This document shows positions 33,521-45,408 of a DNA stretch of 64,000 bases, one piece after another (position 1 is the first letter of the stretch; each line of letters opens with the position of its first letter). Below the pieces are notes generated by a model. It had not been told where the DNA came from, made no database searches, and saw only the letters and a program-made list of their open reading frames with translations. The DNA lies in assembly GCA_963920525.1 (NCBI GenBank), contig OY986438.1, positions 133,467,920-133,531,919 on the forward strand, written 5' to 3'. The stretch comes from Dichetophora obliterata (Eukaryota > Arthropoda > Insecta > Diptera > Sciomyzidae). The position numbers and the translations under genes were made by a program.

Positions 33521-33965
33521 ATAAAATGAAAGAAGACAACCTCTTTCATAAATAAATAATTTATATATTGTACCGCAAACAAATTGAATATTATTTCCAT
33601 AGATATTCATTAAAACAAAAGTCAATCAAACTTATCTACACATTTGGTATGGATTTGTTGCCACTTCATATACCTGATAATCCTATTCTGATTTTCCTTT
33701 TTGGTTTGATACCCATATTGTCATGTTTTAAGTATTTAAATAATTTTTTTAACAATGCCTTCTTGTAACTAAAAAGTTCTTTAAAAAAAACATGCAACAA
33801 GTTTTTCCGATACCTGTGGAACGGTGCTATAATAAGTGTTTATTAGCTTATATTTCTCTTTCATATCTTTTGAAATTATAAGACTATTTTTATTTTTAAT
33901 TGAGCCAATTGATATACTTTGAAATTTTAAGACTATTTTTGTGTTTAATTGAACAATTATTTTAT

Positions 33966-34190
33966 AAAGAAAACTAGCAGGCCACTGTTGTCCGCGGCTT
34001 CGCAACGGACTTTTTTTATCCATCTCTTTAACGCTTTAAAAAAAATACAATTTTTTACACTTGTGCTAGTTTTTACCTAATTTTTATGTGATACAGTTAG
34101 TTTTGCGACATCCGACTTAGTAATGCCATATGGCATCATCGTTCTTATTGGGTTAAGACAATACATATCAAAGAAATAAGAAATTGCCTT
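33966..34190 (-). repeat. Dispersed repeat with Helitron-like 3' end; empty site of 26.6-kb insertions
   Basis: On the minus strand the segment ends ...cagtggcctgctag next to T, reminiscent of the CTAG-type 3' end of Helentrons. The part ttagttttgcgacatccgac to cttattgggttaagacaata is shared with 26587-26618/26931-26955 and, inverted, with 51885-51960. At 34154/34155 attgggtt joins aagacaatac directly, where the 26.6-kb copy carries 312 bp of MITE DNA. Confidence 0.55.
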
Positions 34191-35779
34191 TTTTTCTATT
34201 ATTTTGTTGTAGATTTAGACATTTGGGCTATTAGCAAAAAACAAGGATTAATAAAAATTATAATATAAACTTTGTTTTAATCTTAATAATCTAATGAAGG
34301 GTTCAAATATGGTTCAAAGGTTCAAGGGAAGTTTTAATATAAAGTGTTTTCATTTGCTTTTTTAAATGTACCTAAGAACAATATTGAAAATGTCGTTTTA
34401 ATTTAGACAGTTTAAATATTTAGTTAATATGTATTTTGGACTGGGTTAAGCCGTTGCTCTTTGATTTTTGATGAACATTTTGTTTGGCTAGTTGGAAGTG
34501 TGCCAGCTACTAGGTGCGTCAACAAATTTTTACTATTAAAATGATTTTTAAATGCGTTCTGGCAGGTATTAGAAGGAATTCAATGTGATTTAACAATAGT
34601 GTTTCTTTCACAGTGGATTCTTTTTTAGTATAATGGCTTTAATCGGTATGATGAACTTTTTTCCCAGACTCTGGAAAAAACTTGTGAAACTCTCACTTAA
34701 TTGGTTTTGATTTTATTTTCGAAAGTATTCATACTTAAAATAATTTATTATAAAACATGGAGCAACTTAATTTGAAGAAAGCACACGTGGTGTTATGAAG
34801 CAATTTTAAACACGCACAAACCCACATGCACACAATTATCAACATTTTCCACACATGTAAAGAAATACAGCGAAATAATTTTAAATTAATTCATTTCCAA
34901 GCATGCGTGAGTAAAATTCAAACAAATTATAAATAAAATAGGAAATTCACATAAAAACGAAATTTTATTGTTTTCTTTTAAGTGTATATTTTATAAAGCG
35001 CTGATGTTTTCGTTATTCTGGAGTTGTTTTTTTGTCTCGTATTGTAAATTATTTTTATGGCGTCCTTAATGCCCTAAGTAAAGTTGTCCTTAATGCCCAA
35101 ATACACATAAAAACGAGTTAACATTCTTTGAACAGTCAACACCGGTGTCGACAGCGGCATCTTTAGTTTCGAGTTAATTTAATTTTATACCTGTTTTTGT
35201 AACTTTTTTGTAATAAAAATAAAATTATTTCTACAAAGGAAAAAGTGTATGTCACATGACATCTGCAGCAACATGTTTGTTACTGTTGTTTATGTTGTTA
35301 CACTTGTTACACTGACTGAATTGAATTATTATTTGTTGACATTTTCGAAACAAAACAAAGATTTCTAAGGGTTAAGTTGAAGTATGAACAAGAAGTATAA
35401 AATAATAAAAAAACCCCCAAGGTTTCCCTAAAACAACAAACGCAATTTACGAGGGAGTGTGTGTGTACGTGTGTATATGTGTTTAGAAGTATGCGTGTAT
35501 CAGCATTCCTTGCGTTTGTTCTGCTGTAAGCAAAAAACAAAATAAAAAACCTATAGCAACAGCATTAAATCTACCTTGCCTTCACTTTTACCCACACGCA
35601 CTTTTTTATATGTGTCTTTCCTTTTTGCAACCCTGACAACCACCCGTTCAACGAACGCACCCACTAAAAATCTGTCGCTATCATATGTTGCCGTTACCTG
35701 CTCTAAAGCTCGATGATAGTCTTATTTTTTTTTTCTCTATACTTTTTCACTTTTGCCGTACTCACATGGAGAAATTCTC
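34191..35779. other. Intron-like stretch, nothing recognised
   Basis: AT-rich. A gtgtgtgtacgtgtgtatatgtg stretch at 35458-35482 is a simple repeat. Confidence 0.45.
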
Positions 35780-35898
35780 TTCAGCATGACTGAACACACA
35801 GCAAGTAGCAGAAAAAGCTAGAAGTGCAACAGCAACAAACAAATATTAACAACAACAAAACAATTGCTATAAAGAAAAGCTTGCCAGTGACATAAAAA
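35780..35898 (+). other. Possible non-coding 5' exon with GTAAGT donor
   Basis: CAA/CAG-rich DNA (gcaacagcaacaaacaaat, then aacaacaacaaaacaattg) ends at ATAAAAA/GTAAGTCAC (GT at 35899-35900). This is the typical texture of fly 5' untranslated exons. No coding frame of note, start not defined. Confidence 0.3.
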
Positions 35899-37182
35899 GT
35901 AAGTCACATTCGTCTCAACGCATCGCTACACAACAGAACGCATCACATCATCATCGCATCGTATGACTCGAAGCCAAGTCAAGCCTTGCTGTTCGGAGGC
36001 ATAAAGCAAGGACTCATGTTTCAAACAGCAACAGGAGCATCTTTGTTGCACTGCAACCGCGATTTTTTTCTTTCATTTGATCTATGTTTAGTTCGTTTTT
36101 AGCAGTTCAAAAGCACGCCTTTAACAAAACAAAAATTCAAAGCTGTGCTCCTTTCACACAAAATGCGTTTAGTTTTTTGCTCTTCCTAAAACTTTAAACT
36201 TCTTTGTTTGTGTCAAAAAAAATAAAAAAAAGTTCTGAGTTGCACATAAAAAAGCTCAATGCTCACAAAGGATTTTTTTGAAAAGTCATTAAGTCTATCA
36301 GAATTTCTGTAATAATCATAAATTGACAATAAATTAATTGCATTGATTCCACTTTCAACGTTTCGATATTTATTTAGGTAAGCTCAATACACGCAGTATA
36401 ATAGTAATGAACTAAAACTACCAATCAACCATTGTGTAATAGTGTTTGGAGTAAGCTTATCTACAATGGAATAATGAAAGCCTTTTACGAACATGCTTTG
36501 AAAACACTTGTTTACGTAATAAACTTACAAGTGTTGTAAAATTGTATCAAAACTTGATAAAAGTAAGCTTCTTATAATAATAAGTTTACAAGCGTTTTCA
36601 AAGCATGATTGGAAAATACTTTCAGAAGTAATATTTTCACAATTTCCACATTATTGTGGAATCTGGAATTCCCCAAGAATTAAAAATTACAATTTCAATA
36701 AGAAACAAAGCTCCATCAATAACAATTTGATTGTCAGTGCATTGAGTTCAGTGATAATTCCAACACATTCTTTTAGAATTTTATAATTCTTAAATTAATT
36801 AAAAAAAATTTATATTATATTGAATAGTCCACATAGCTTTGTTTACATTCACTTTTTTTTTTTTGAGTGGCAATGTGTTTATCGAGAGTATATTATAGAT
36901 AAATTTACTATGCATTTGGATGTGATGGTCTTTTGTATGGATTGATTTTACTTAAAAGATGAATTTGTGCTGTACTGTTAACTGCGAGCGCATGCGATTT
37001 CTTAAAAACAGGTGTTAAAAGCTAACAATAACATTTGCTTCCCAATATTTAATAAATGTTTTAATAATATTTTAATAACACTTTCCAATTTCAATAACAC
37101 TTTCCAGTTGTAAAAAACTTACAATAACACATTATTTAATAATTGTTTTCAATAACACTGGTTGACTTACAGCGTTAAATGA
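35899..37182. repeat. Intron-like stretch with a hairpin at 36492-36607
   Basis: catgctttgaaaacacttg at 36492 is mirrored at 36589-36607 (reverse complement catgctttgaaaacgcttg), giving a hairpin of about 116 bp. From 37020 to 37170 the words caataacactttccaat and ttaataat recur. No gene. Confidence 0.5.
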
Positions 37183-37779
37183 TGAAAATGCATTGGCGTC
37201 GGAAGCGGGGGGAAAGGGGGGAAGTAGTCCCACTTTTTTAGCTAGTTAAACAATTTAAAAGGAAAACTTCAAAAGTTATTAAAAATATCAGTTTTTTTTA
37301 CAACGATAATATTTTTGTATTATATATTTTCCTCTTCTTTCTCTCTTCTTCATAAGCATGCTTGCGGATAACCATTTTCTTTCTCTGTGTTTGCAAAAAG
37401 ATAGAACAAAATGTAGAGTTTCTACTGCAAACCCACCACTTCAGTTTAAAAGCACCCTTAAGTATGTAGCTTAATGCTTGTTAATTTTGCAACTCTGGTA
37501 AGAAAAAATTTGACATGTTCTTAGGGGCTTTCCATATTGGACGACATGTTGTGCGATAAGTTAGATGGAAAACTAATGGGACTATTTGATTGAGCGTTCG
37601 AACGATCCAACTTGTAAAGCAACATCATTAATTGCAAGCTCTCAAGCAGAACATATCCGGCTAATAGCTAAGCAACTTTTAGATGCCCTAACAATTGAGC
37701 AGTAATTTTACATAATTGTACAATATTATACAATCGGCAGAAAAAAACCAAAAATTTCGACTTTCGTTTTAGCTTACGC

Positions 37780-38695
37780 ATGGTACTACATGTTGTACAA
37801 TCTGCTATTTTAGTCCAATGTTTTGGACCATGCAAAAGCCCCTACTGTGAATTAGCTGATGAAAATCCACCTCGACGCTTTGAAGAAACATCAAATCCGG
37901 TTCCTTCAATACAGTTGCCATTATATGATCGGCTAAGAAAAGATTATTTCGAAATTTTAGATCTTCCCTCAAATGAGATAACGGCTAGATTCGATCAAAC
38001 AGGTTGATATTTTACTTTTTTTTATTTTTGCATGTTTACATCAGCTTCACTCAACCAACTCACTTTGATTTAACATTCGGCGAGTCGGTTGAGTGAAGCT
38101 AGTGTAAACTGGGACTTTGTAAATCTTATTGTACATTTAAACAGATCTTGACACTCTGTAATCGTTGGAAAATATTGTAATCGAAGCCTTCAACGGAAAA
38201 GTGCCTTCTGAACAAAATCTAAAAACAAAACTAGATCTTTATGCAGATGACTTTTTTGCAGATGAAATTGCTGAAGCAATTGCCTGGCCAAACACCTTGA
38301 AATTGTAGTGGCATACAATGCAATTTGCGAAAAATTCGGATACTGTAAAAAAACTATTAAATGAAGTTGAAAAACTTATTGCTTTGCTTTTGACTGTGCC
38401 TGCATCAGCAGCTTCATCTGAGCGTTCTTTTAGTGCACTAAGACGACTTAAAACGTATCTTCGAGCAACTATGACACAGAAACGACTCACTTATACGGCA
38501 CTTATACTCATTCACAAAGATAAAACCGAAGAATTGAATTCGATGGAGGTGGTGAAAGAGTTTGTTTCTCGCAAGGACAGAAAGAAACATTTTGGAATAA
38601 TTTGTACCTTATTGCATTTAAACCATGTAAAGATATACATAGTCTTGCTTTATAAAAGCAACCATTATTTCTTATATTTTCATATTACCATATGA
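37780..38695 (+). pseudogene. hAT transposase C-terminal fragment (ZMYM1-like, dimerisation domain)
   Basis: A first segment of about 75 codons (to about 38002) ends near FEILDLPSNEITARFDQT. A second segment from about 38145 reads KLDLYADDFFADEI and, after a stop at about 38306-38308, the hATC-type dimerisation block LLTVPASAASSERSFSALRR followed by LRATMTQKRLTYTALILIHK and KDRKKHFGI. That last block is the typical end of zinc-finger MYM-type protein 1-like hAT transposases. 38003-38144 has GT at its start and ACAG at its end, and skipping it keeps the frame, so it may be an intron. Stops in the second segment make it non-functional. The N-terminal zinc finger and most of the RNase H-like catalytic domain are missing. 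Confidence 0.75.
38034..38109. repeat. 76-bp hairpin inside the hAT transposase gap
   Basis: agcttcactcaaccaactc is mirrored by gagtcggttgagtgaagct with one mismatch. With the outer gtttaca/tgtaaac the stem is about 28 bp with three mismatches. It lies in the possible intron and may be a tiny inserted MITE. Confidence 0.65.
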
Positions 38696-38956
38696 AAGAT
38701 CCTTTAAAGAATGATCTCTAATATTAAAATTGGAAGAAATTTTAAAAATAATGAAATTTTAATATTTTTTATATATTTTTATATTTTTTTATTTTAAACT
38801 AAAATAAAAAATTTGTTTATTCACATTCATGTTTCTTTGAAGAAATTTTGGTGAACTTTTTTTTGCACCACCATTTGTACTGCCCCCCCATTTTTACTGC
38901 CCCCCATTTGTACTGCCCCCCAGATGAAATTAGCTTCCGACGCGCTTGTGAAAATG

Positions 38957-39944
38957 ATGAGATTTGGTGACTTGGTGATATTTGTATCTTCAACTTTATT
39001 CGGTTATTCGCAAATAACAGCAATGAGTCAGCAATGTTTTATAAAATTAAGATTTTAAGAATTTGAAGCAACGATTTAGAAAATTAAAATTTGAAAATGA
39101 TGAGATTGAAATAGAAAAAATTATGAATCGAAAAAACACTTTGAATGAATTGCAGTTTGCTGGATACGACCTTTTCGCTCGGGAGCTTAAATCAAAGAGA
39201 CGGAAGTTGAACTCTAATTGGAGCTCGGAAGGAGCCATCGCGACAAGCTGTGTTTAATATGCAGTATCATGGTGTGAAGCTAGGAGGAGAGAAAATGTCG
39301 TAAACAGCAAACTGCAATTCAGAGCGACTGGAATAAAGTGTAATGATGAGCAGTGCGCGAACAAACACTTTTACACCACATTTTTTTCCAATTGCAAAAA
39401 AAAAAACATTGTAGAAAGCTTATTTACAACACTTATATCCAATTGAATTGTAAACGATTGCAATAATATTACAGTAAGGAATATTTTTCCAAGGGTTCCT
39501 TTTTGCTTATTCTACAATTACTTAAAAGCATTTTACAACCATTTTTGCAAGCTTTTTCCAGGTACAATGCTTGATTTCCAAGCTTGTTTGGCTGATTGGG
39601 TAATATCTAATAAGAATGTTTATTAATTTGCTTTTAACATAACCATAACTTAATTTTATCGAAGGAATATAATGAATAAGAAAGTGGATTTTGAGCTTAG
39701 AAGGATATTTCGGAGTTTGGATCTGCTACGATGAAAGTGCAATTGATAATTTTATTGATGAGACGACGAATCGTACACTCTAAAAACTGAAAGAAGAGTC
39801 CTAAAAACGCTCCGGCAGCGGTATTGGAGTGGGTGTTATGCTTGACCTAAAATAAACACCTCTGCTTCGACGTCATGTGATTTCGAAGAGTTTATTCGAA
39901 CAAGTGTCAAATTATATAAAACGTTAACAGTAGATTGGTCATAG
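38957..39944. other. Stretch with one unassigned short frame
   Basis: A 64-codon plus frame at 39063-39257 (ending KLNSNWSSEGAIATSCV) is hydrophilic and has coding-like texture, but matches no family I know and overlaps an antisense frame of equal length. The rest is AT-rich. Confidence 0.25.
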
Positions 39945-40009
39945 CTTAATTGCTCAAGCCTACTGAAGTTGGAAAGAGTAGCACTTTCTGTTGTGTGATT
40001 GACTCTATC

Positions 40010-40187
40010 CAAAGTTATTTTATAAGGTTGTGGCACTTGAGAGAAATGCACTCTTTTTCCGGCTTTGCTCGAACTGTCACTGTGCTTTTCTTTGTTCTAA
40101 GCATTCATTTTCTTCATTTCTTTTCATCCAGTCTGACAGTTCGACCGAGCTCGCTCTCAAGTGCCACAACCTTATAAATGAGCCTTG
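40010..40187. mobile_element. MITE-1 copy with exact 8-bp duplication
   Basis: 178 bp from CAAAGTTATTTTATAAGGTT to ...CTTATAAATGAGCCTTG, with inverted arms including GTTGTGGCACTTGAGAG. ACTCTATC flanks it exactly (40002-40009 and 40188-40195). The sister block at about 40679-40690 reads gactctatccatag without the MITE, an internal empty site that confirms both ends and the 8-bp duplication. Confidence 0.92.
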
Positions 40188-40349
40188 ACTCTATCCATAG
40201 TTGTTGTTGCCTTTTTCGAAACTTAATTGAGAGACTTCACGCATTTCTAGCGTTTTTTTATAAGCGAAGACAAGATTAAAAGAGATAATTTTAGAGGAGA
40301 GTTTTTTGAAGAGTGTGCGAGAGCAATAATTGTAGGACAAAGTTTTTAC

Positions 40350-40531
40350 CATGGTAGAAAAATTCAGGTAGATGCACCAGATGAGAGCATACTACCGGAA
40401 ATGTAAAAAGGAAGCAAAACTTTTTATTTTTTTCTTTTGTTTTCATTCGCCACACAGCTGAATTTGACAGACATGGCAGTATGGAAAGAGAGCACAGTCA
40501 GCGCTTTAGCTACCTCTATCCTTATACCATG
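40350..40531. mobile_element. MITE-2 copy
   Basis: Same family as 30934-31116: CATGGTAGAAAAATTCAGGT at the left, ...CTCTATCCTTATACCATG at the right, with the shared centre atgcaccagatgagagcata and gacagacatggcagtatgga. The octamers outside the ends do not match, so the duplication has decayed or the flank was rearranged. Confidence 0.75.
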
Positions 40532-41189
40532 CCAGCAACAGTTGCTTTAAATTCCCGTGGATTTTTGTTAGAGTGTAGTTAAAGTTGGAAAAATGAGAAT
40601 AAATATTGAATTGAATTGAATTGGATAGCTTAAATACTCAAGCCTACTGAAGTTGGAAAGAGTAGTGCCTTTTGTTGTGTGATTGACTCTATCCATAGTT
40701 GTTGTTGCCTTCTTCAAAACTTAATTGAGAGACTTCACGCATTTCTAGCGTTATTTTATAAGCGAAGACAAGATTGAAAGAGACAATTTTAGAAGATAGA
40801 TTTTACAAGAGCTCGAAAGTAATAATTGTAGGTAACACGTAGGACTCACGCATTTCTAGCGTGAAATATGTATAATTTTGCTCTATAGGATTTAACGACA
40901 ATAAATGTAGGCAATCAGCTGCCAGCATTTATTTAAGTTAATTCTCGTGAATTTTTGTTAGAGTGTAGACAAAGGTTCACCTCATCCGTATGCGGTGCGA
41001 AAAAAGTTTTTATGAAAGAGATGCACAGTCCTAAAATTGCTTGGGTTGGTGCAAAGGGATATTAATTCGAGAAGTCTTTTAAAAGAGTACAAATAAATCC
41101 GTCTGATACGGATCAGCATCAGAAGGAAAGTTTAATCTGTCAGCATCAGTTGGATATCGTTATGCAAAGGTTAAGAAAAAGGATCTCGT

Positions 41190-42800
41190 ATATATACTTA
41201 CTTACATAGTTGGCGCTACAACCGTATGTCAGTCTTGACCTCATCTAAGAATGTGCGTCAGCCGTTTCTGCCTCTCGTTTGCTGGCGCTAGTTGAAAATT
41301 CCAAACATCGTCGAATTGTCCTTTACTTCGATCTTTTCAACAAAGATGCGGTCGTCCTCTTCTGCGTTGACCGCCGCTGTGTACCGAATTGAATATTATT
41401 TTAACTGGAGCATCGTATTTCATGCGCTGAACATGACCTAGCCAGCGAAGCAACTCAATTTTAATGCGCTTGACTATGTCACCATCAGCTTACAGCTCGT
41501 ACAGTTCATCATTCCACCGTATCCGATTGGTCCGAAGATCTTATGAAGGATCTTTCTCTCGAAGGCTCCTAAAGTCTGCTCACCTTAACTGCTCAGCGTT
41601 CAGGATTGTAATGCATAAAGTTCGACGGGCATGATGAGCAATTAATAGAGCGCGATTTTCGTCCGTCGAGAGAGAGCTCTGCTCGTCAATTGCCTACTGA
41701 GCCCAAAATAAATACCTGTTGGCTAGAGTTGCTGATGTCATTGGTTGACGTAATGCTAGATCCCAGATTAACGAAGTCCTTCACAGCCTCGGAGGAGGTA
41801 TTATCAACTGTAATGTATGTTCCATGACGATGGAACTGTTTGTTGACACCAAGTATTTCGTTTTATCTGCATTCACTACCAGACCCTTTTGACTTGAGTC
41901 TCTATCTAATCTGGAGAATGCTACACTGACTTCGCGCGTATTTTAGCCGATGACGTCAGCATACACTAACTAGCAGCATGACAATGCGATATAAGAAGGC
42001 TTATCCCACTATAATTGGCACAAATAGTGGGATCGCCGTTCTTGATAATTGTGCATAGCACACTGTGATTCCATTCGTTCGAAATGCATTCTTCCGAGCC
42101 TATCCTGCATGGAAGCTCGTGAATGCATTTAAATAGAGCTTCGCTTACGTTCTTAAACAGCTCAACAGGGAAGCCATCAGCTCCCTCGACTTTGTTATTT
42201 TTAAGCCGAGCTATAGCTGTCAGAACTTCATCATAATTGGTGTTTGCAAGACATCATCTCTATTGGCGGGTTTGTTGTCAGCATCGCCATTAAAAGATTA
42301 GAGACGTCTTCCCTTCATAACGTTAGTGTGCTCTGGATAACTGTCACTAGATTCCCGTTTTCATCCTTGCAGGAAGGCAACGGTTTTGAAACTATCGGCA
42401 AGGCGTCTTATTTTTAAAAAATTTTTTGGACCTCTTTCCTGTCGCTTCTCATGCTCGTGCTTTTTTGCCTTTATTTTTTTTTGCCTCTCTTCCCTCCTCT
42501 TCTCTATGTAACGCTCCAACTGCAGGGTTGCTTTTTAGGCAGTTTCTGTCTCTGCAGTGGAGTCGCGACATTCCTGGCCGTACCTCTGGTTTCGACGAGG
42601 GCGGTGGTATCTAATCACATCTTCAGCAACCGAACGCATTAAGAGAGAAAATGAGTGTCCAGTGCTCGCATATATCATCGATTGAAGGAGTACTTTGAAG
42701 CAGGATTGAGAGTCAAGTGGCGAAAGCTTCAGCTGTCTGTTTCGATTGCAGCTTGGCGACATCTAGCTCTCTCGTAGGGTTGCGTGCATTCTTAACACCA
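41190..42800 (-). pseudogene. Non-LTR retrotransposon (LINE) ORF2 relic
   Basis: On the minus strand, in several alternating frames, the order is that of a LINE ORF2. A linker frame (DVAKLQSKQTAEAF) lies near 42740. The start of the reverse transcriptase is near 42060-42230 (KNNKVEGADGFPVELFKN, then ICANYSGISLL). A decayed active-site region follows near 41970 (ADVIG, where YADDIDIIG is usual), then GLVVNADKTKYLVSTN, FGLSRQLTSRALSRRTKIAL and, toward the 3' end, AFERKILHKIFGPI and RRRGRPHLC. The fingers/palm segment between the start of the domain and the active site is deleted near 42000. There are multiple frameshifts and stops. The protein would copy LINE RNA at a nicked target. It is dead here. 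The order of blocks resembles insect elements with the LSRRTK/ALYKTLI/FERK C-terminus. I do not assign the clade. Confidence 0.75.
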
Positions 42801-43349
42801 CGAATATATCGTACATATGGATTTGATAATTCCCTGAACTAATGTTTCACAAATCCAATAGTAGAATTAGCTTTATCTATATTGTTATCGATATTGGACT
42901 GAAAAGAAATTTCCTTAAAGCAAATTATACCCAAGTCCCGCGAAGATCTTATTGAGGGTACTGGCTCATCAAATATGTAATGAATTCTTGGGGGAAATTG
43001 AATTCTCTTTCGCTAATATGTAATTGTTTGACATTTCCTGACGTTAAATTCTGGAAAGTTTTTTACCACCAAGAGTAAAAACTAATTAACGCATTTTGAA
43101 GATGGCACGAGTTCGTATGTATGCGTTAACAAATTTTCACATCAGCAGCATATCCCTCTAGGATAAATCAGAAGGCTTCCATCTAAATATGATAAAGAAA
43201 TATTCCCCACCGTATCTTTCGGAAACTTAAGGGTAGCTTTGTATTTATGCTGTTTTCAAACAGCTTCTTTACCAATGCATGTGGAAACTTTTACTTATTG
43301 TCAAGCAATGATAGCAGAAAATATTGATATCATTGTTTCCTAGAATTCG
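42801..43349. other. Stretch without recognised feature
   Basis: No frame or repeat that I can name. Confidence 0.4.
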
Positions 43350-43550
43350 ATATTCTAGTCGTAGCGCGCTTGACTGTCGCTCAGTGGTCCCGGGTTTGAA
43401 TCCTGGCCGGGCATTTTCATAATAAAGGAGAGGAAGACTTCCACATTACTTTTTAGAACAGGGGAGAGGACTGCTTCCAATTCACTTTTTAAAACAGCGG
43501 AGAGGAATGTTTCCACATTAATTTTTAACACAGTGGAGAGGAATGTTTCC
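43350..43550 (+). mobile_element. Second tRNA-related SINE-like sequence
   Basis: cgtagcgcgcttgactgtcg, then ctcagtggtcccgggtttga and atcctggccgggca look like a degraded tRNA head with a B-box-like GGTTTGAATCC. It is followed by three or four tandem variants of ggagaggaatgtttccacat/tttttaaaacag at about 50-bp spacing. It is unrelated in sequence to the other SINE family here. The 5' acceptor arm does not pair with the 3' one, so it is not a functional tRNA gene. Confidence 0.45.
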
Positions 43551-44309
43551 TTTTAATGACATGCTATGTAAAAAAAGAAATTGAGTGTCCAACGGAAGGG
43601 AATGCTTCATACATTCCATGGAATGTTCCCTGTTTATATCCAGGAATGTTTCCATTTTCTGGAGAAATAGTATATAGAAAGATTTGAGTGATTGATGGTA
43701 TCATCAACATCGGCTAATGCTAAGAAGAATAAAGGAGGATTAAGTTAGTTACCTTGAGGGATGCCAGAAGTGGCTGTACATAACTCGGATTTTGAAAATA
43801 TAAAGATAATATATCGGCGATTTTGAAAGTAAGATACATGCAATATACATGGATTGAAAGCCAAAAGCTGTTAACTTACAATGAATGATTCATACTTTTC
43901 AAAAGGCAGTAGGGATTACGTCAGCTTCATAGTTGTCTGATTTCCTCTTGATATATTGAAATCAATATCTACATGTGGTTTTTTATTATTTTTCGGCTGC
44001 TTTCAACTGACCATTTGACGTGAAAACTGGTTTTTTAGTATCTTACCTCGATGAAAAGCACATTTTCTAGTTTTCATGAGAAGGTTCTGAAAAATAAAGA
44101 GAAAAATTTGTTGATGGTGAACATTAAAAGCTTTCATTTTGTGGAGCTTGCTTATATTTTAGATAGTTGTCAGTAGAGGATAAAGTGGTGTAACAACACT
44201 TATTCTTTTTTACTTTTCTCTGTTTCCAATGCTCCTAGTGATATAAAAGAGAAAAGTTCTATGACCGACCCTATACTATTTTCCGTAACATACCTACCCT
44301 ACATATTTG
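43551..44309. other. Stretch without recognised gene
   Basis: Short words ggaatgtttcc and ggaatgcttc continue to about 43660. Otherwise nothing. Confidence 0.4.
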
Positions 44310-44480
44310 CCACTGAGAGGGGTTAGGTTAGTTTAGGTTAAGGTGGCGGCAGGTCTTTAGACCAGCCCACTTAGACTAGCCCACTTAGATTATATTTTTG
44401 GTCCGTTGTGATACCACAGAATGGAAGAAGGGAGTAAAGCTTAAGTAAAGCTTTTGTGTAGGATGTTCTGAATGTGGCAG
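44310..44480 (+). repeat. Fragment of a GGTTAG-rich interspersed repeat
   Basis: gaggggttaggttagtttag and gttaaggtggcggcaggtct, then cccacttagac and gtccgttgtgataccacaga. The order (GGTTAG run, AAGGTGGC, cacttagac, ttgtgataccacag) is that of a repeat widespread in muscoid and tephritid flies as I remember it. The GGTTAG run is short and is not a telomere. Confidence 0.45.
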
Positions 44481-45408
44481 AAACTGTAGATACATGTGAT
44501 ATTAAATATGAAGCAAGTGTTATGCCATGACCTCAGTCAAATGAAGTTACTAAGCGTTCTTCTCTACAAACTTTTCCAACCACCACCAAATACAACTTTT
44601 CGTCGGAACTTGATGTGTTTTGAAGTTCCTTTTAAATGCTCAATACACCCTGATTGCAACTAAATACCATTTGATGGAATATGATTAACTATTGCAAATA
44701 AATAATCATCTCAAAAATGGAGAAAAGATTCCGATACAAAACCAACTCAGGACCTTTGCAAAACATGGACTACAAACAGGTAATGACATAAATACCCAGA
44801 AAGGTATAAAACTGACATACTTAGGTCTAGCTTTTCAAGCTAAAAAGTCAAATACTCAAACGAATACATGCACACACAAACAAACGAGTGGCACAAATAC
44901 ATCCATTTCACACAAATATCTAGCTGGCAGAAATGACAAACACACCCCTTCACACAACCACGTTTGCTACGTTAGCGGATACAATTTTTTACACAAAGAT
45001 AAAAAATAAATCAAATCTCTACAGAAGAACGATAATAAAACCATAACATACCGGATAACCTGTGGAAATAAAACAGAACAAAAGAAAAGCATGAGGAAAA
45101 AATGGCTGATGGTACATAAAGTATAAGTCACAGGTAAGCAGCGTGTAATACAGATTTTTGTACTTATAGAGCATACAAGCTGGATCAGTCGTAATGCGGC
45201 ATAAACAAGCATCCACGCACTCACACAAACACAAGCAAACACGAATGTGCACATATACAGAGACATTCGTCATCGTCGTAGTCATAACATTATCGTCAAC
45301 AACATCATAATCAGCATTAGTATCATTATCATGTTCAATGTCGTTAGCAACGACATCATCATCACCGAGTTCCTCACATTAGTCGTTGACATAAGCGCTA
45401 TTGCCAAC
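44481..45408. repeat. Simple-sequence-rich stretch
   Basis: ACAAA/CACACA-rich DNA at 44860-44960 and 45200-45260, and an ATC/CAT trinucleotide-rich patch at 45265-45420. The 88-105-codon frames on both strands over these patches are low-complexity by-products. Confidence 0.5.

Larger units (their letters stand above)
37191..38948 (+). mobile_element. hAT element with exact 8-bp target duplication
   Basis: The left terminus CATTGGCGTCGGAAGC (37191-37206) and right terminus (reverse complement CAAGCGCGTCGGAAGC, 38933-38948) match at 13 of 16 positions. TGAAAATG flanks both sides exactly (37183-37190 and 38949-38956), the 8-bp duplication of hAT elements. G-runs just inside both ends (gcggggggaaaggggggaag and, mirrored, runs of the type ccccccagatg) are also shared with this hAT group. 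The body keeps only the C-terminal part of a transposase, so the copy is internally deleted. Confidence 0.88.
39945..40975. repeat. Duplicated LTR-like block carrying two MITEs
   Basis: A block starting agcttaattgctcaagccta (about 39945) recurs at about 40627. Shared words include cctactgaagttggaaagag, gtgtgattgactctatcc, gagacttcacgcatttctag and ataagcgaagacaagatt, and a third partial repeat follows at 40855-40975 (cacgcatttctagcgt, atttttgttagagtgtag). The order, an aataaatatt signal near 40602 and the repeated ends suggest LTRs of a retrotransposon with nothing left between them, but no gag/pol or tRNA-primer site was identified. Block 1 carries MITE-1 and MITE-2 insertions and block 2 does not. 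Confidence 0.5.

Noticed and set aside
39945..40975. Complete LTR retrotransposon
   Set aside because: Repeated blocks look LTR-like, but there is no gag/pol, primer-binding site or polypurine tract between them.
43355..43415. Genuine tRNA gene
   Set aside because: B box and 3' arm look good, but the 5' arm is not complementary and a repeated body follows.
44310..44350. TTAGG-type telomeric repeat
   Set aside because: Only a few GGTTAG words, at the start of an interspersed repeat. Flies lack TTAGG telomeres.
44692..45285. Frames of 88-105 codons on both strands
   Set aside because: They cover CA/ACAAA simple sequence. There is no domain and they overlap on opposite strands.
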